A stretch of 64,000 nucleotides of DNA, from contig JAAEAF010007661.1 in the NCBI GenBank assembly GCA_011037195.1, positions 1-64,000 on the forward strand, given 5' to 3'. This document shows, in pieces, positions 11,744 through 25,263 of the stretch; positions within the stretch are counted from its first letter, which is position 1; each line of letters starts with the position of its first letter. The notes under the pieces are model-generated. The model ran no database searches. It saw nothing but the letters and a program-made list of their open reading frames with translations, and was not told the DNA's origin. Source of the DNA: Triatoma infestans (taxonomy: Eukaryota > Arthropoda > Insecta > Hemiptera > Reduviidae). The position numbers and the translations under genes were made by a program.

Positions 11744-14250
11744 CGCGTGGGTCTCTTAACCGACGTACAGGGAGAAGATTCAAGGTGTAAGGAGTTGGCT
11801 CGTAAAGTGGTTACTTTGAGGAGGGCGAGCTGGTTATTCGCTTCTTTTAGTAAATTTAAGTCGCCGGGCATGGATGGTTTGTACCCTGTCCTTATTCAGT
11901 AAAGTTGGAACATGTTCGGCAGTACATGGTCAGAAATAATAAGGGATAGCCTAAGTTTGGGCTATATCCCTCGGGCTTGGAAAGTTAGTACGGTCGCGTT
12001 CATTCCCAAGCCTGGGAAGTTGGACTATTTAGACCCTAAGCTTACAGGCCAATCACCCTTGCGTCCTTCATGTTGAAGGCACTAGAGAGGCTGGTGGATC
12101 TGTTCTTAATGGAGGACTGTAATATGAAGGGTACCTTTCATGGGAACCAGTATGCCTTTTTGGCAGGAAGATGAACTGAGACTGCACTCCATAACTTGGT
12201 ATGGAGAATTGAACGTACGTGGATGCTTCTTCGATATTGAAGGGGTGTTCGACAGCGTGTCTCATGATAGAATAAGGGTGCTATTGGAGGAGAGGGGAGT
12301 GGATGAGACCCTTGTCAGATGGATAGAAAACCTCCTGACCTCGAAAATTGTTGTTTATTCTCGATTGGGAGTTGTGGAGAGAAGGGTAAAGTCAGTAGGG
12401 GTTTCCCTCAGGAAGGGAGCTTGTTTCCACACCTATGGTGTCTCATCGTTGATGAGCTCCTCTGGGAGACGAATGGCAGGAGATTCCATCTGCAGATGTA
12501 CTCAGATGATGGGGTGATCTTTAACACAGGGAAGCATCTGAGTGTGGTGAGCGACCTGACGCAGTCGGCGTTGTCATACGTAGAGCAGTGGTAGGAACTA
12601 TGGCTTGTCCGTAAACCCGGACAAAAGCTTTTTAGTTCTATTTACTAGGAAGAGGAAATTGGAATGGCTGAGGTGACCTAGGCTCTTCGGTAAGGAATTG
12701 CACTTTTGCAGTGAGGTTAAATATCTATGGGTCCTCATCAACAACAAGTTGAATTGGCGGGTTCACATTGAATATGTATGCGAGAAGGGACAAAAGTTTT
12801 CTGGCAGTGCGGGCGTGACTTGGGGAGTTATGCCTTGGGGATATCTACGAGGCCTTCAATGAGGATTTATGAGAAGTTGGTGAAGCCAAGGATACTCTAT
12901 GCCGCAGTGGCATGGTAGACGGGCCCCTTGATAGGGAGGAATAGCAAGAAGCTGCAAGGAGTGCAGCGTACGGCCTTTTTAGCTATAACGGGTGCGATGA
13001 GAACGACACCGACGGTGACACTGGAGATGTTGCTGGTGCTAACCCCTCTTCAGTATGTGGTTGTGGGTGAAGCGATGAAGGGTTATCTCAGAATGAGATG
13101 TAAGGGAGAATAGGTAAGAACCTTCCGGAGGGATCGAAGATGAGATGTGGCAAGCGAACCAATTTCTGTTCTCTAAAATTGATGAGATTTTTTTTTTTTT
13201 TTTTAATAATCCCCCTAGAGGGCAGTACCGGAGCTCGCGCTCATCCCTGCATCCCTGGATTATGAGATTACATTGGTAGTTTAGGGAAGAACACCCTTAC
13301 GAGGCTAACGGAGGCGGGTAACGGCATTATTCGCTGCTATTCAGATGGCACTAGGCAGGAGGGAACTGCCCTGTCAGAAGCGGGAGCATGGTTGCAGGAG
13401 TTGGACAGGGGGAGCTCGATGACCTTGGGACTGGTATGGCCATTGTCTTTCAGTCCGTGAGGTTCTGGGTATTATCAAATGCTGCTGCCTTGCAGGGGAT
13501 TGGCACCGAGAGATTAATGAGACATTCTCTGACAGTCAGGCCGCACTGAGGGCTTTAAGCAAGCCGTGTTGGAGTTCGAAATTGGTGGGAGAATGTAGGA
13601 GAAGGATTAACGCCTTAGCTCGGGGGGGAAATGCAGCTCTATTGGGTACCCGGACATGCGGGAATACATGGCAATGAGAGGGCGGATCGGCTGGCTAGGG
13701 AGGGATCCTCTTTACCTTTTTGCAGTCCCGAGCCTGCCCTTTCCGTCATTAAGAGGTTTTGTGGCAGTCAGATCAGACTTTGGGAGATGAGGATTTTGGA
13801 GAAATGCTGGGAGAAACGCAGGGGTGCCTCCAGGCTAAAAGATTCATCAAAAGAACCAGGCAGGAGATTTCAGATTACCTCCTGTCCCTTAGTAGCAAAG
13901 GACTGGGGACCTTGGTGGGTGTATTGACTGGACACACATGGGTGACTAGTCATTTGCATAATATAGGGAGGACGTCTAGTCCCATGTGTCAGAACTGTGA
14001 TGATGGAGTCAGGGAAACGTGTATCACTACTTATGTCAGTGTCCCCGTTTCGCTGCTACTAGGTTTCGTGTATTTGGAGGGCACCACTCTCGCGGGATTG
14101 CCTGGGTGAGCTGGAGTTGAAGAATGTCTTGGGATATTGCAGAATGACGGGTAGACTACCGGGGGAGATTAATTGGCGGGAAATGGGGGGATAAAAGCCA
14201 ATAGGCACCGTTTCAATAAAAAAAATAATAATAGTAATAATACAGCCGTT
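11744..14250 (+). pseudogene. I/R1-type LINE, 5'-truncated and decayed
   Basis: The remains of the ORF2 of an RNase H-bearing non-LTR retrotransposon. Reading across many frameshifts: SPGMDG (start of RT, about 11860), GYIPRAWK and FIPKPGK, a palm region with FFDIEGVFDSVSHDR, QMYSDDGVIF (about 12493-12520), ITGAMRTTPT (about 12985), and an RNase H end with YWVPGHAGIHGNERADRLA (about 13640-13695). The C-terminal Cys-rich region follows at about 13940-14030 (SPMCQNCDDG). The catalytic tetrad reads YSDD rather than YADD. The 3' end has AATAAA and an (AAT)n-type tail at about 14214-14250. The endonuclease and ORF1 are missing. RNase H places it in the I/R1/LOA-type group; I cannot fix the clade. 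Confidence 0.85.
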
Positions 14251-15440
14251 AGTGAAATATTGAAATAAAAGAAGTTACAGATTCACATGGCGGTGAGTGG
14301 AAGTGAATATAGCGTAGCTGTTGAAAAACTGGCACCACTACGGTGTTGTGGTCGTGTATAAAGTTGTATTGTTGATAATGTGGCGTGAAGGCTCAATGCT
14401 GATTATAAAAGTCTGACGACTAGTAAGGACAGAACGAGCAAAGAAGGTCATATAGTAATGTATCTGCCGCCATTATTGTGAGTTATATTGAACCAAGCTA
14501 TTATGTTCTCTCGCTCTCACTCTCTGTTACTTCAGTATTTTAGTTACATATATGTTGTTATTAGACAACAAGTCTAATCATTGATTTCTAACAGTTTCCT
14601 TACTTCGGTAGGTGCCCTTTTGATGGACCAAAAACTATTACACAAGAGAATAATCATCACTTTTGTTTCTTTCTGAGAAATATTATTCATCTCATCCATG
14701 TTTATATATATTTATGTTATGAAGAGCAGCACAAGATATTAAAATAGATAAATATTTAAATTGCTCTGCCCAGCTGGCTCATTAACTATCTCTAACTTGG
14801 ATATCACAGTATCTACATTTGTAATCACAGTATCTACCCTTGTAAGCAAAGCATCTACAAAATTTAGATGACTCTCTTATCGCCAAGTGTTAAAATTCTA
14901 ATAGATAAATTGTCTTTAATGTGAGCTGTATGATGATGGCATCCCCTAACTCAACACTTTGGCCAACCTTGTTGCCGCAAATTAAATGTTTTTAAATTCA
15001 ATTCAACCTTACACAAAGTCGTTCTAAAATCTGTATTTCCAGAAAAATGTTGATAATAAAAGTGATAGGTTCATGTCTATGCAGTCGGCTGCGATTGGCA
15101 AGAAAAGTAAAACCCTTTTTCCAGAAAATTACAAACCAAAAACCTATTCTATAACGTCGCACATCGTTAACCGTTTTTTCTTCAATTTGAAATTCTAGCA
15201 ATGCTTCTAATGTACTCTTCTCTTCTTTTTTTTATTTATTAATTTATTTATAAGCTACACGCTTCATCAGAGATATTAATGTAATCGTATTAGTTGCATA
15301 AAGAAAAATTTATCTTGATAAACATAAGGGTTAACAATTTAACAATTGAACACTGAATGAGAACTAAAAACACACAAACAATAAAAAGGCAAACCCACTA
15401 AAAAGATTAAACAGAAAAAAGTTACGAAATTTGAGAATTT
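14251..15440. other. Non-coding AT-rich sequence
   Basis: No gene is visible. About 15000-15210 resembles an internal segment of the dispersed repeat in minus orientation. An A- and T-rich low-complexity patch follows near 15230. Confidence 0.4.
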
Positions 15441-15445
15441 TAGTG

Positions 15446-15866
15446 TGCAGTGTTGAGGAGAATGTCGAACATGTTATCATGTCATGTAAGAAGTACGAGA
15501 GCATCAGAAAAAACTATAAAATATTTACAAAATTTACCACACTGACTGACAACTGTACGGTAATACTGACGACATGAAACTTTTATACAAATTCGTAGTC
15601 GATACAAAGATACAGATATAAATATAAAGATAAGATTAAAATAGTTTTATTGGTAATAGCTTCTATTTGTTATTGTTGGATATTTATTATTTTAGTGTTA
15701 GAGAACTAATAAAGTATTTATTAACTACATTATACTATAATTGTTGTTATTGTTAGAGATTTAGCTAATTATTATTAATAATCAGTATTAATATCGATAT
15801 AAATGATAATAAGACTGAGGCAGTACCTGGCAATATGGGAGTTTCTAATAAAACACCCAAGCCAAA
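15446..15866 (+). pseudogene. 3' tail of a decayed LINE
   Basis: A short reading frame gives a LINE C-terminal knuckle (VEENVEHVIMSCKKYESIRK), in which the His and Cys spacing matches the terminal zinc-binding motif of jockey/CR1-like ORF2 proteins. After its stop comes about 270 bp of untranslated sequence ending in AATAAAACACCCAAGCC plus a poly(A) run. The rest of the element is missing. The clade is uncertain. Confidence 0.55.
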
Positions 15867-18800
15867 AAAAAAAAGAGGAAAAAAAAGAAATTTGAGAATT
15901 ATTAATTGTTACTATTGATTTACTGAATTGATATTTATGAATTTATTTATTATTTATTATTTGAAATTTATTAATTTTAAAATGCAAAATTAAAAATGAT
16001 ATACAATTGTGTATGTTGTAATGTTGAGAACATCGCGAGGAACTGAAGAACAAATACATTACTCCCAAGTTACACTTCCGGTTGCTGGATTTTGAACAAA
16101 AACTCATTAAGTTGCAGCTTACTGCGATTTTTTGTTTTTGAGATACTTTGTTCATACAAAAAAAAACATATCATTCCCTAAATTTTTGTTTTTTACTCAG
16201 ACGAACACTCGAAAAAACTTGTATTACGAAAATTTGACCGGTTCGCAATACATTCCTCCTCTTACAGCATTACACGAAAATATAAAAATCGCTGCTTGGA
16301 CTTACTACTTGGAAGTTATTTTGAACTGGCTTAATCTGCATCCTTCCCAAGCAAGGTAGACCCCTTGTCTTTGAAAGAAACATATTCCATATAATTTTGA
16401 GGGATATGAGTTTTGGATGGAGAAAAAGAATGTGAAGACTGTATTAAGAAGCGGGAGTTGTGCAAGAGTAAGCTGAGGTGGGAAGGTCAGGATGGAGAAA
16501 AACGAAGAAACAAAAAAAATAATTCCAGGAGGCAGGCAACTTTATGGAGCTCACAATTTGAAAATGTAATTAATAACAATATGCTCCAAACTGGGAATTT
16601 TTGGTATATGTTTAATTACTGTCACATCATACAATGGAACCATACAACCAAGACTGACGTTACAAGCTCCCCCACAACACCCTACAAAAAAAAAATATAA
16701 TTACAAGTGATAGATCTACAAAGCAAGCAGTTAATGTATGAATATTAATAAATAGAACACCGGACTGTTCGGTTGAGAGCGCGATTTGGTATAAACTGAT
16801 GTTTCGCCTATCTTGCAATAAAGCTTGCTCAGGGACGGTTGAAGGTTAAGTTTTATAAAAATCATTTGCCAAACCGTTTCATAGAAAATTATGAAAAACT
16901 GAGAAAAAGAAATCAATAAAATCGTATATTCAACTGAGGGATTTTAAAAGCTTGGTGGTGGGATCACATCTGACCGGAAATTGTCCAGAATATCAAGTTT
17001 GAGCTACCTACAATACCACTTTTTATCGTATTCAGTAGGCCTCACAACACTGTACTTCTGTTGAATACGCAATTTCGAAAATTTGGCACGATCACAGAGT
17101 ATTTATGCAGCAGCAATAAAGTTAAGTGTAAAAGTGTACTAAAACTGGAATTTTTGCTGAACAAAGACAAATTAAAATAGTTACAATTCTCTATAATACA
17201 ATTATTAATTTTTTACGCAACCCTGATTAATCATGTAAAAATAATAATAGTATAAAATTGATATGCATGACTCACACTTCCTTTCAAATGGTTTTCTTTA
17301 GACACAAAATTAGTGTCATCAAAACTATTTTATCATCAAATTTTGGATGACTCATGGTTGTTCCTTTTTATAGGAAGAAATTCTATTTGTTTCAAAAATA
17401 ACGGAATTTCACATAAAACATATAAACCACTCCCCTTTCACCCACAACAATAAAGGAAAAGCAATGGCTTGGAACATTGTTTTTAGTCTATTGATGATTT
17501 TTGGGTATTGGCGACTTCCTCTATCTACCCTCAAATGTTTGCAGAGCAACTTCAATGATCTCTATCACATTAAGTACTGGGCATTGGTGTTAAAATTTCT
17601 GAGACAACGCTCACAAAAACAATCCAAGTGGGCACAGTAGAGAGGTACTTACAACCAATAACTTACAAGGTAGTAACAATAACTTACAAGGTGGCAGCAA
17701 ACTGCAGTTCATAATGGGAAAATGGAGAAAATGGCCGGGAGGGTGACCTGCTCTTTACTGAGGTAGGCAAAATTTCTAAAATAAATTCCTGAAAGTCGAG
17801 TCTAATTGATCTTGTTAATTGTTAATAATAATTAAGCCTTTATTTGCAGTAAATAAAAATAAAATTTGCAATAATGAACTCCAAGTTAACAGATAGTAAA
17901 TGAAAATAATGAATGCAATACTTTCCCTTATGATCCAGAGGTTTTCATTAAACTTGGTGCATTCACTTACTAAATAAAGGCTTATCACTTTTTGATTAAA
18001 ATTATTTCCAGAGGAAAGTGAATTTAGGGAAGTTCACGTGATTCCTGTGACGTCACGCCAAAAATGTCTTCTCATACTAATTTAGTGCTGAATGCAAGTA
18101 AATGTTGAGAAACTTGCACAGTTTGGAAAAAATGGTCAGTGCTGTGTGAAATACAACTAAGAGAAGATTTTGTGAGTGCTGCACACAAGAGTTTTGTTTT
18201 TTTGGTGAGCTGACCCTTTCACACCACTTCACTTACTACAATTCAAACAATTTACTTCACAACATTTCTTTGAAATCACAACTTTTACTAGTTTGGCTTG
18301 TCATAAGGGATTACATATGACTACCTGGTTTGTGTGGCGGTCAACCAACAAAACTTGTGATGGCAGTTTAAACTTCAACTCAATTGACAGATCACCCACA
18401 AAACCACTAAAATATATTTTCTTGAAAAAATATTTCAAATAAAAGAGTGACAGTTTTATATCTGTGCGATGGCATACCAAGTTTAAAGAAAATCACTGTA
18501 ACCGTTTTCGTGGATATAACAAACATTTCAAAAACAAATTCTGTAAGATCGCACACTTCAGTTAGCCAAATTTCTATAAATACTTTGATTGTACTTTCAT
18601 ATTATTGTAAGCGACACAACCATACAGTGTACTGCAATAGAACCTTATCGTTGCCCCTAGTAACCCCCAAAAAGTACATTTTCGTGGAAAAAAGAATTAA
18701 ATAAAAGTGATAATGCCTTATTTGTATGAATGGTATATGAAGTTTAAAGAAAAACCCATTGGATAAGGTAAATCCATGGGCAGTAGATGGATCTGGGCCG

Positions 18801-20820
18801 TAACCTTCATGTTAGCCGCGGCATTAATACCTCAACGGAATACAAAGTTCCACCTTTCTGCACTTTGCGTTTTTGGCATATTTTGTTCACTATTCGCTAA
18901 AAACATTGTTTTCCCTATTCTGGGGATCTTCAAAGAAGTATTTCGGGAGAAAACATAATTTCTAGTAGTTGACAGATATGATCGCAATACTTTCCCTTAC
19001 CAGGAGCAAGGGAAAGTGAAGAGAAAAGCGTTCAGGATGGAAGTGAACCAGCTGTCAAGATCTTGGAGGATCTATCCTCAGATTAACTGCTTTCTTTTCT
19101 TGTGTACCTCCACTGCTTTCACCAATTAATCTTCGGCTCCTTTTTCCTCCCACAGTTCTACAAAATGAATCTTTTGAATCAGCAGAATATGTGAAATAAA
19201 ACGATTTATATAAAATTAACTTGTTGAAAGGAAGTAACACAAATTTCGCACCATTTTGCTGATGGAAAATGAAAAAGCTAAAATGGAATTTGAAAATTCA
19301 GGAGAGTTACGTTAAAACAGCTATTTAAAACACGCGGAGCATTATACTTCATCACCCCGCTAAGTAACAAGTACAATGAATGTATTGTGCAATAATTATG
19401 ACGTCATACGGCCTACCCACTACTACATGGGACAAGTACACAGAGAACAGTTATCCCCACCTAGACAGCCAACTAACCGATAGCCAGCTCTGTTCCACTC
19501 CGCCACTACACTCTGGTCTCATGTAACAAACAGCAGTGGCCAAACAACAATAATAAACATTAGTCGAATTCTCTCTTGCATTCTCACTCAATCTCTCTCT
19601 CTCATTCTGATAATGTACTAAATGAAATACATCTTCTTGGAATAGGGCGATATTTTTGCTTCCTCCCTTTCTAAGAACAACTTCTACGTAAAAAAAAATT
19701 TGATACAAGAGTTGCTGCCAGGAAATGCTGAATCATCTTCTACTCTAGACTTAAAACAGCGGACGTACAATAATCCCAGCAGTTAAAATTCAACTGTGTT
19801 TTTTGTGGGGCAAGATAAGTTATTCGCAGTTAACAAACCATACATGCAAGCCATCACTAATATTAAATAATACCGTAGCAAACCTTGTCAGCGCATTTAA
19901 GTGATTGTTTATCATGTTTAAATTTCCCAAGTTATTGAGTAACCATAATTATTCCTCCAGAATTCCCCACCATTACCAGATGGTTCATTCTTACTTTCTC
20001 TTCGCTGCAATCGACTAAGTTTGAGTTGTTTGTGCGAACAAAATATTTCAAAAACGAAACAACACATAAATTCATATTCAGTTAGCAGGTGTCAATATCG
20101 CATCCCAAGTTCCAAGTATTGCAACTGTTCCTTGTACAATCTCATACACTTTAACACACCTATTACACACCTGTTACTTTATTAGAAATATTTTCCATGG
20201 AAAATTGATTTTATCTGGAGCTCTAGGTGCAGCAGAGCTCAACTTTCCCCTAAAGTGCCATTTCACTACAATTTATATATTATGTTAAGGTTCATTAGAA
20301 GCAGCATTACTAGAATTTTAAATTTGAAGAAAAAGGGTTACCCGCAACTGCGACTTAATAGAAATAGTTTCTGAGGTTTTTTCAAGTTTCCTCGAAATCC
20401 CTTCCCAATACCAATTTTCTTCATCTTGGAAAGTTAAAGGATTTTTATTTGAACAATGTTTCCCGGGAAAACTGACTTCGGGGGATTTTGTGACTTTAGG
20501 TTTCAAATACTATTACGTTTGTTCTATAGTGATCATTGCACACATCAAATCCTTGATAGCTGCCTAGGGAGTACTGCCCTCCCTTTCTATAACGATATTT
20601 ATGTAGGTAGGGCTACTGAGTCCAAATTTCATGTTAAAAGAACTGTTGTCAAATTGAGGCCTGTACACCTGTAGACTGTATAAGCGGTACAGAGCAACCA
20701 GTGTTATTGTTTCACACTTCATTCTTTCTGTAAACTACCAAGAAGTGTTTTATTTTGACTCTACCTCTTTGATTGGGAACAAACATTGTTATTTATTTAT
20801 ACCTTATATCAATCAAGCAT
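15867..20820. repeat. Non-coding region with dispersed-repeat fragments
   Basis: No gene is supported. Minus-oriented ends of the dispersed repeat are seen at about 16950-17110 (AATTTCGAAAATTTGGCACG) and about 18390-19015, the latter ending in a good terminal hairpin (TTTCCCTTACCAGGAGCAAG). Internal motifs occur at 20150-20520 in plus orientation. TGACGTCA palindromes are at 18048-18055 and 19399-19406. The stretch at 19020-20130 shows nothing I recognise. Confidence 0.45.
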
Positions 20821-20826
20821 TCTCTC

Positions 20827-21320
20827 TTATTATTTGTTTACTTTCTCTTACTGCTGATTAGACTAAGTACTGTAACCGTGTCATATTTCGATATCAAGTT
20901 TTCACCGGAAATACAAGTGTTGAGGTCCCCTGAGTCAGAAAAAGTGGTGTGTGTGAACAGGATAGCTCAAATAAGAGAAATCGCAAAAAGTTCAAACTCG
21001 ACATTTCGTTTGGGTATGACCATAAAGAAAATCGACAGGAATCGTCTGTCGAAATCTCAACCACAATTATCACTTTACAGAAGAGATTTCCAGTTTTTTT
21101 TTGCGATTTTCTTTTAACTGTATATATGTAGGTGTATGACTTTTATTTGAAACATTTTGCTGGCAAAATTCATTGAATGCAGGTTTTGGGAGAGGGGTGG
21201 GATTGTGCTTTCTTCTAAAGGTTCATTTCTGTTTGCCAACATTCCGAGTTTGAAGAAAAATCGATTGTACGGAAATGTGGACTTTACTTTTAAAACTTTG
21301 AATTAACTGACTTTACAATT
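20827..21320 (+). repeat. Dispersed repeat family copy, 5' part
   Basis: Starts with TTTACTTTCTCTTACTGCTG, then the conserved CAAGTTTTCACCGGAAATAC and GAGGTCCCCTGAGTC blocks, and continues into internal motifs. It lacks the 3' hairpin end. Non-coding. Confidence 0.65.
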
Positions 21321-21661
21321 AAAAAAAAATAAAAAAATAATTTTCCCAATAAACAATATTTTCGAATTAAAAACGAACTGTACATTTATAAATAATTTGA
21401 AAATAAGAGAATTAAGAAGTCAGGAAAACTACATCTCATTCTCTCTCTCTCTATATATATATATAAGTTTGAAGGCCGTTGGTAATACATATTAAATGGC
21501 TGACATGAAAGTGAATGTTCAAATTTATTCAACCTGATGTGAATTTAAATTGCACCACCAACCTTCCCTCCAAGCAAGACAAGTTATTATTCATTTTGAT
21601 CTTTATTCAATGTTACTTGCTGTTTTTTGTAATTCACAGAAGCGTGGCTAGGGAACTGGCT

Positions 21662-22696
21662 GTTGGTAAGAAAAGAAAGTATGGAGTTCGTGTCAAATTT
21701 TCGATACCGAGACGTTTTGAGGCCCCCTAAGTCTGAAAAAGTAATTTTTAGAAATTCATCAGTGTAGTAGGTTTTGGGAAAGAGGAGAAACACAAAAATG
21801 TATCAATCTATTTACTCGTTACCTAGGCCAGACTAGGATGGGACTCTGTATATATACAGCCGAGCTAGCCCTACAACAGTTTACGACGAGTTACAACCTG
21901 CTGCCTTCTCATCACTCAACCAGTCTCTCACTCTCTCTCTCTACATATATATATATATACATTTCGCTACCTTTTCTATTGTAAAGTCCTTGTAGTTTGT
22001 GCGTTCAGTGTTGGCCATATATTCTAGTTTAAATCATGTTAAAACACATTCTTTCTGTTACTCACCTCCACTATATCTGTGAGCGTGTGGTCGACAGAAC
22101 TCAACAACAGAAAATCGAAGAAAGTTCCAACTTGATATTTACTTCAGCATGGGGGACTCATTTCAGGGAACTTTTGGGAGAGGGGTGGCATTATGTTCTC
22201 CTCCAAATGCTATTTTAGTTTATTATACAATTCTATCATATAATACTATTAATTAGAAATAAATATTTTGTGAAAATTGTGTGTTCTGCGGTAAACCGGA
22301 AGTGTAACTTTACTGAATGGATTTTTTGAGATTTTCTCGAAAACAGATCTAACGATTTTCCTTAACTAGGCGCTAACTACACATTCACAACTTGCTACAA
22401 CAAAGTGCTACAACTTTTTGAAACATTTTTGCGGGAAATTCTTTCAAGAATTTTCGTTTTGGGGTTGGGTGGGGTTATGTTTTCCTCTAGTGTTATTTCA
22501 GTTTCTTATATCATTCTTTCATCTACATATTTAGATGTCGAAATTCCGAATTTAAAGTAAATTGGTTCAATTGGTGCGAATTACTGAACAGGTTTAGAAC
22601 ACCGACGATTTTAAACACTAATAAGAATGATCAGTGTGATGCATTTAAGTAAACTGCTAAGAAAAGGTCGTGTGAGTGTTTAATACCAGACTTTTT
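21662..22696 (+). repeat. Dispersed repeat copy interrupted by a promoter-like insert
   Basis: The 5' part starts near 21662 (GTCAAATTTTCGATACCGAG, then GAGGCCCCCTAAGTC). The 3' end is at 22660-22696 (GTCGTGTGAGTGTTTAATACC). About 21800-22035 is unrelated and contains a TATA-like core (CTGTATATATACAGC near 21846), resembling the insert at 33800-34090. Confidence 0.55.
21800..22035 (+). promoter_or_regulatory. TATA-containing LTR-like segment
   Basis: Contains CTGTATATATACAGC near 21846, CT-rich tracts and TATTGTAAAGTCC followed by GTTTGTG. The same order (CTGTATAAATACAGC, then TATTATAAAGTCC and GTCTGTG) occurs at 33800-34090, inside another copy of the same repeat. A solo LTR of one family is a reasonable reading. 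I could not define TG...CA ends or target duplications, so this remains weak. Confidence 0.3.
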
Positions 22697-24020
22697 TCCC
22701 TTCAGTTTTGTGGCAAATTTCAATTTTCTTTAAACATATATATGTTAAGATCGGTAAATAAACCACATATCTGCAATGGTTTATTTTTATTTGAAGCTTT
22801 TTGCCAGAAAAATTGAATTTAGGTGGTTCTGGGAAAGGTGAGACAATCTCGTTCAGGTGGTACCTTAACATTTTCTTATCCAATGAAATCTCAATTTCGA
22901 AAATTTTATATAATTCCTATACATCCTCTTACTGGGATGGTGGACTGGGATCGAGTCTTTTAAAAATAGTCATTTTCTTCCAGCAACTTGATGCCACTTC
23001 GAGAGTTTGTACAAAATGTTGCATTGGCATCTTTCAATACTAACATATCACGCCCAAGTCCTAAAATGGTTATAGTCACTGGTGGGTTGTTGGAGAAAAA
23101 AACAAAACAAAAAAGAGTAATAACAAAAAACAATTCGCCCATTATTAGTAACAACTGGTCATGGCAACACAATAGCAGGAGATGGAAGAGAAATGATAAC
23201 TGTGGTCACAAACGGAGAGATAGTGATCTGATAGAAGAAGATATGTAGAGAAAAGATTATAAGACGAGAGAAAAGCAACCAGTAATTAAGGAAGAATGAA
23301 GAGTGTTGTGGATAGAATATGGCGGCATCCCCACCCGACGGCAACATAGTGAATGCCCCTCGGGCGTTTTGTGTGTGTGTGTGTTGTGTATTGTATGGGA
23401 GGTAGTGAGTCTGACTGGAACAATGTGAGTGTGCACGATATGGCAACAAGGCATAGTGAGACTGCAAGGTTCGGGCCCCCGTACACTTGTGTATTATATG
23501 CGCGTCTAACACACATACACACACAGTTTAGAACTATGTAACATTGAAACTGTTCCCCATTCAACTGGAACGAAAAAGAAGAAGATACACCACGTGAGCC
23601 ATCGACACTGTTCTCTCAAAGTGTCCAACTGAATTATATAAAATCTTTCTGCAGCAGATGACGCGCTATGTCAACATCGGCAATAAATTCTACCATGTAA
23701 AGTATTGACCAGCACTTCTGTGCGTCCATCACAATGTTTACAATAAAGTGCAAAGAATTCATCCCTTATAAGTGCTTCTGCATCTTGAGACTGAACTTTC
23801 TATTAATTACACCATATTCCCCTTGTTTCACAGTTAATACTTGGAAATAATAATCAACTGTAGGTCTTTTGTCCAATAGTCTGCACTATAGGTTCAAAAA
23901 TGTCTTTGAAAAGTTTTGTACAAGCAATCGAAAGCAATCAATCTCCGACAGTAAATTAGAGGACCTTTATATTGATTCGGATATCCACGAGTACTTCCTT
24001 GGAGAAGCAGTTGGAAAAAG
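22697..24020. other. Non-coding sequence
   Basis: Several overlapping short open frames around 23160-23560 are by-products of GT- and CA-rich low complexity and have no recognisable motif. About 22700-22950 holds degenerate dispersed-repeat motifs. Nothing else was recognised. Confidence 0.4.
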
Positions 24021-24028
24021 TAAAAGAA

Positions 24029-25263
24029 ATTTGGTGTGAAACACTTACACGACTTTCCCTCAATGTAATTCACATAGCTCTGACAACAATCCTTTACAAC
24101 CTTCACATTTTAACTAAATGTTTGATGCTCTTTATGAACACTCTATTTGATATTGTAAAATGGTTAGAAAAAAGATTTTTCAAATTATCACCGTCGTAGT
24201 GGCAAATTTGTTGTAAAACAAAACTCTCGGAAGTGCATACATTTCCTATGTTGGATACATTTTACAGTTTCGTGTGAGATTGTATTTTTTAAATTTATAT
24301 AGTTATATAGTAGATGTCATTGTCACAAAATGAATTTCTTGTAAAAGTTTCAAATAATCTAATTGAAACACTCACACGTCCTATCTCCTAAGTAATTTTC
24401 ACAGGCGTGATTGACAAAATGTATTAACAGCCGGAATGTTAACTAATGTTAATAATTGTAAAATAAATTAGTAATGTTTAATTGTCATAAGTGGCGCCTG
24501 TAATTGCACTAATCAGAACAACAAAAGAAAGAGTAACATTCATCGCCCCAGAGCACTCCACAACCAGTCAGTTCCCTGGAAAATGTTTTAAATAAAAGTC
24601 AGAATTCTATATGTGCTCTGTATATTAGAACAACAGGTCTGATAGAGTGGGCCATGTTGTCGTAACAAGACATCTAAAACATTCTGACTACTTTTAGAAG
24701 TTCCGGTTTACCGATGTTCTTCAAATTTGGTATTTATTAAACATATTTAATTTTCTTTTGACTTATGGAACTGTAAGGAATTTTGAAAATGGCATCCTTT
24801 TTAGGCGGGCGGCTGGATTAGCCAAAAACCCATCAAAAATCAATTTTCCTGGAGAAATGTTCCAAATAAAAGAGATATAGATAGTAAGTGTATTGATAGA
24901 ATACCAAGTTTAAAAAAAATCGTTGGAATCGATATCAAGAAAATCGTAAAAAGTGAAGAAGGAAAGAAAATATTCAGAAAAATCGCACTTTCGGTTGATG
25001 GATTTTGCCTGAAACCTTTGTGTCAGCTGCAGTGGTAGCACCAAAACGGAATACTATGAGCTTCCTGCCTTTTTTCGTTTTTTAATATTCTATAAAATAT
25101 GGGATTGTACATTTTATCATTCAAAATAAACCATTCCCATAAGTACCATCCCAAAAAAATTTTTTTTCGTGCTCAGGGGACCTCAAAATACATGGTGCCG
25201 GTGAAAACTCGATTTTGAAATTTTGATACGATCGCAGTACTTCCTCTTACTAGGAGGGGTAAA
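24029..25263 (-). repeat. Dispersed repeat family copy, minus orientation
   Basis: Left end TTTGGTGTGAAACACTTACA, then ACGACTTTCCCTC; right end CGATCGCAGTACTTCCTCTT, then ACTAGGAGGGG. Between them are reverse-complement blocks including CAGGGGACCTCAAAATAC and GGTGAAAACTCG. At 24350-24400 there is a second, internal family end (GAAACACTCACACGTCC), so two copies may be joined. Non-coding. Confidence 0.65.

Noticed and set aside
23159..23564. Overlapping minus-strand ORFs of 65-121 codons
   Set aside because: Three frames are open at once over CA/GT-rich low-complexity sequence; no motif was found.
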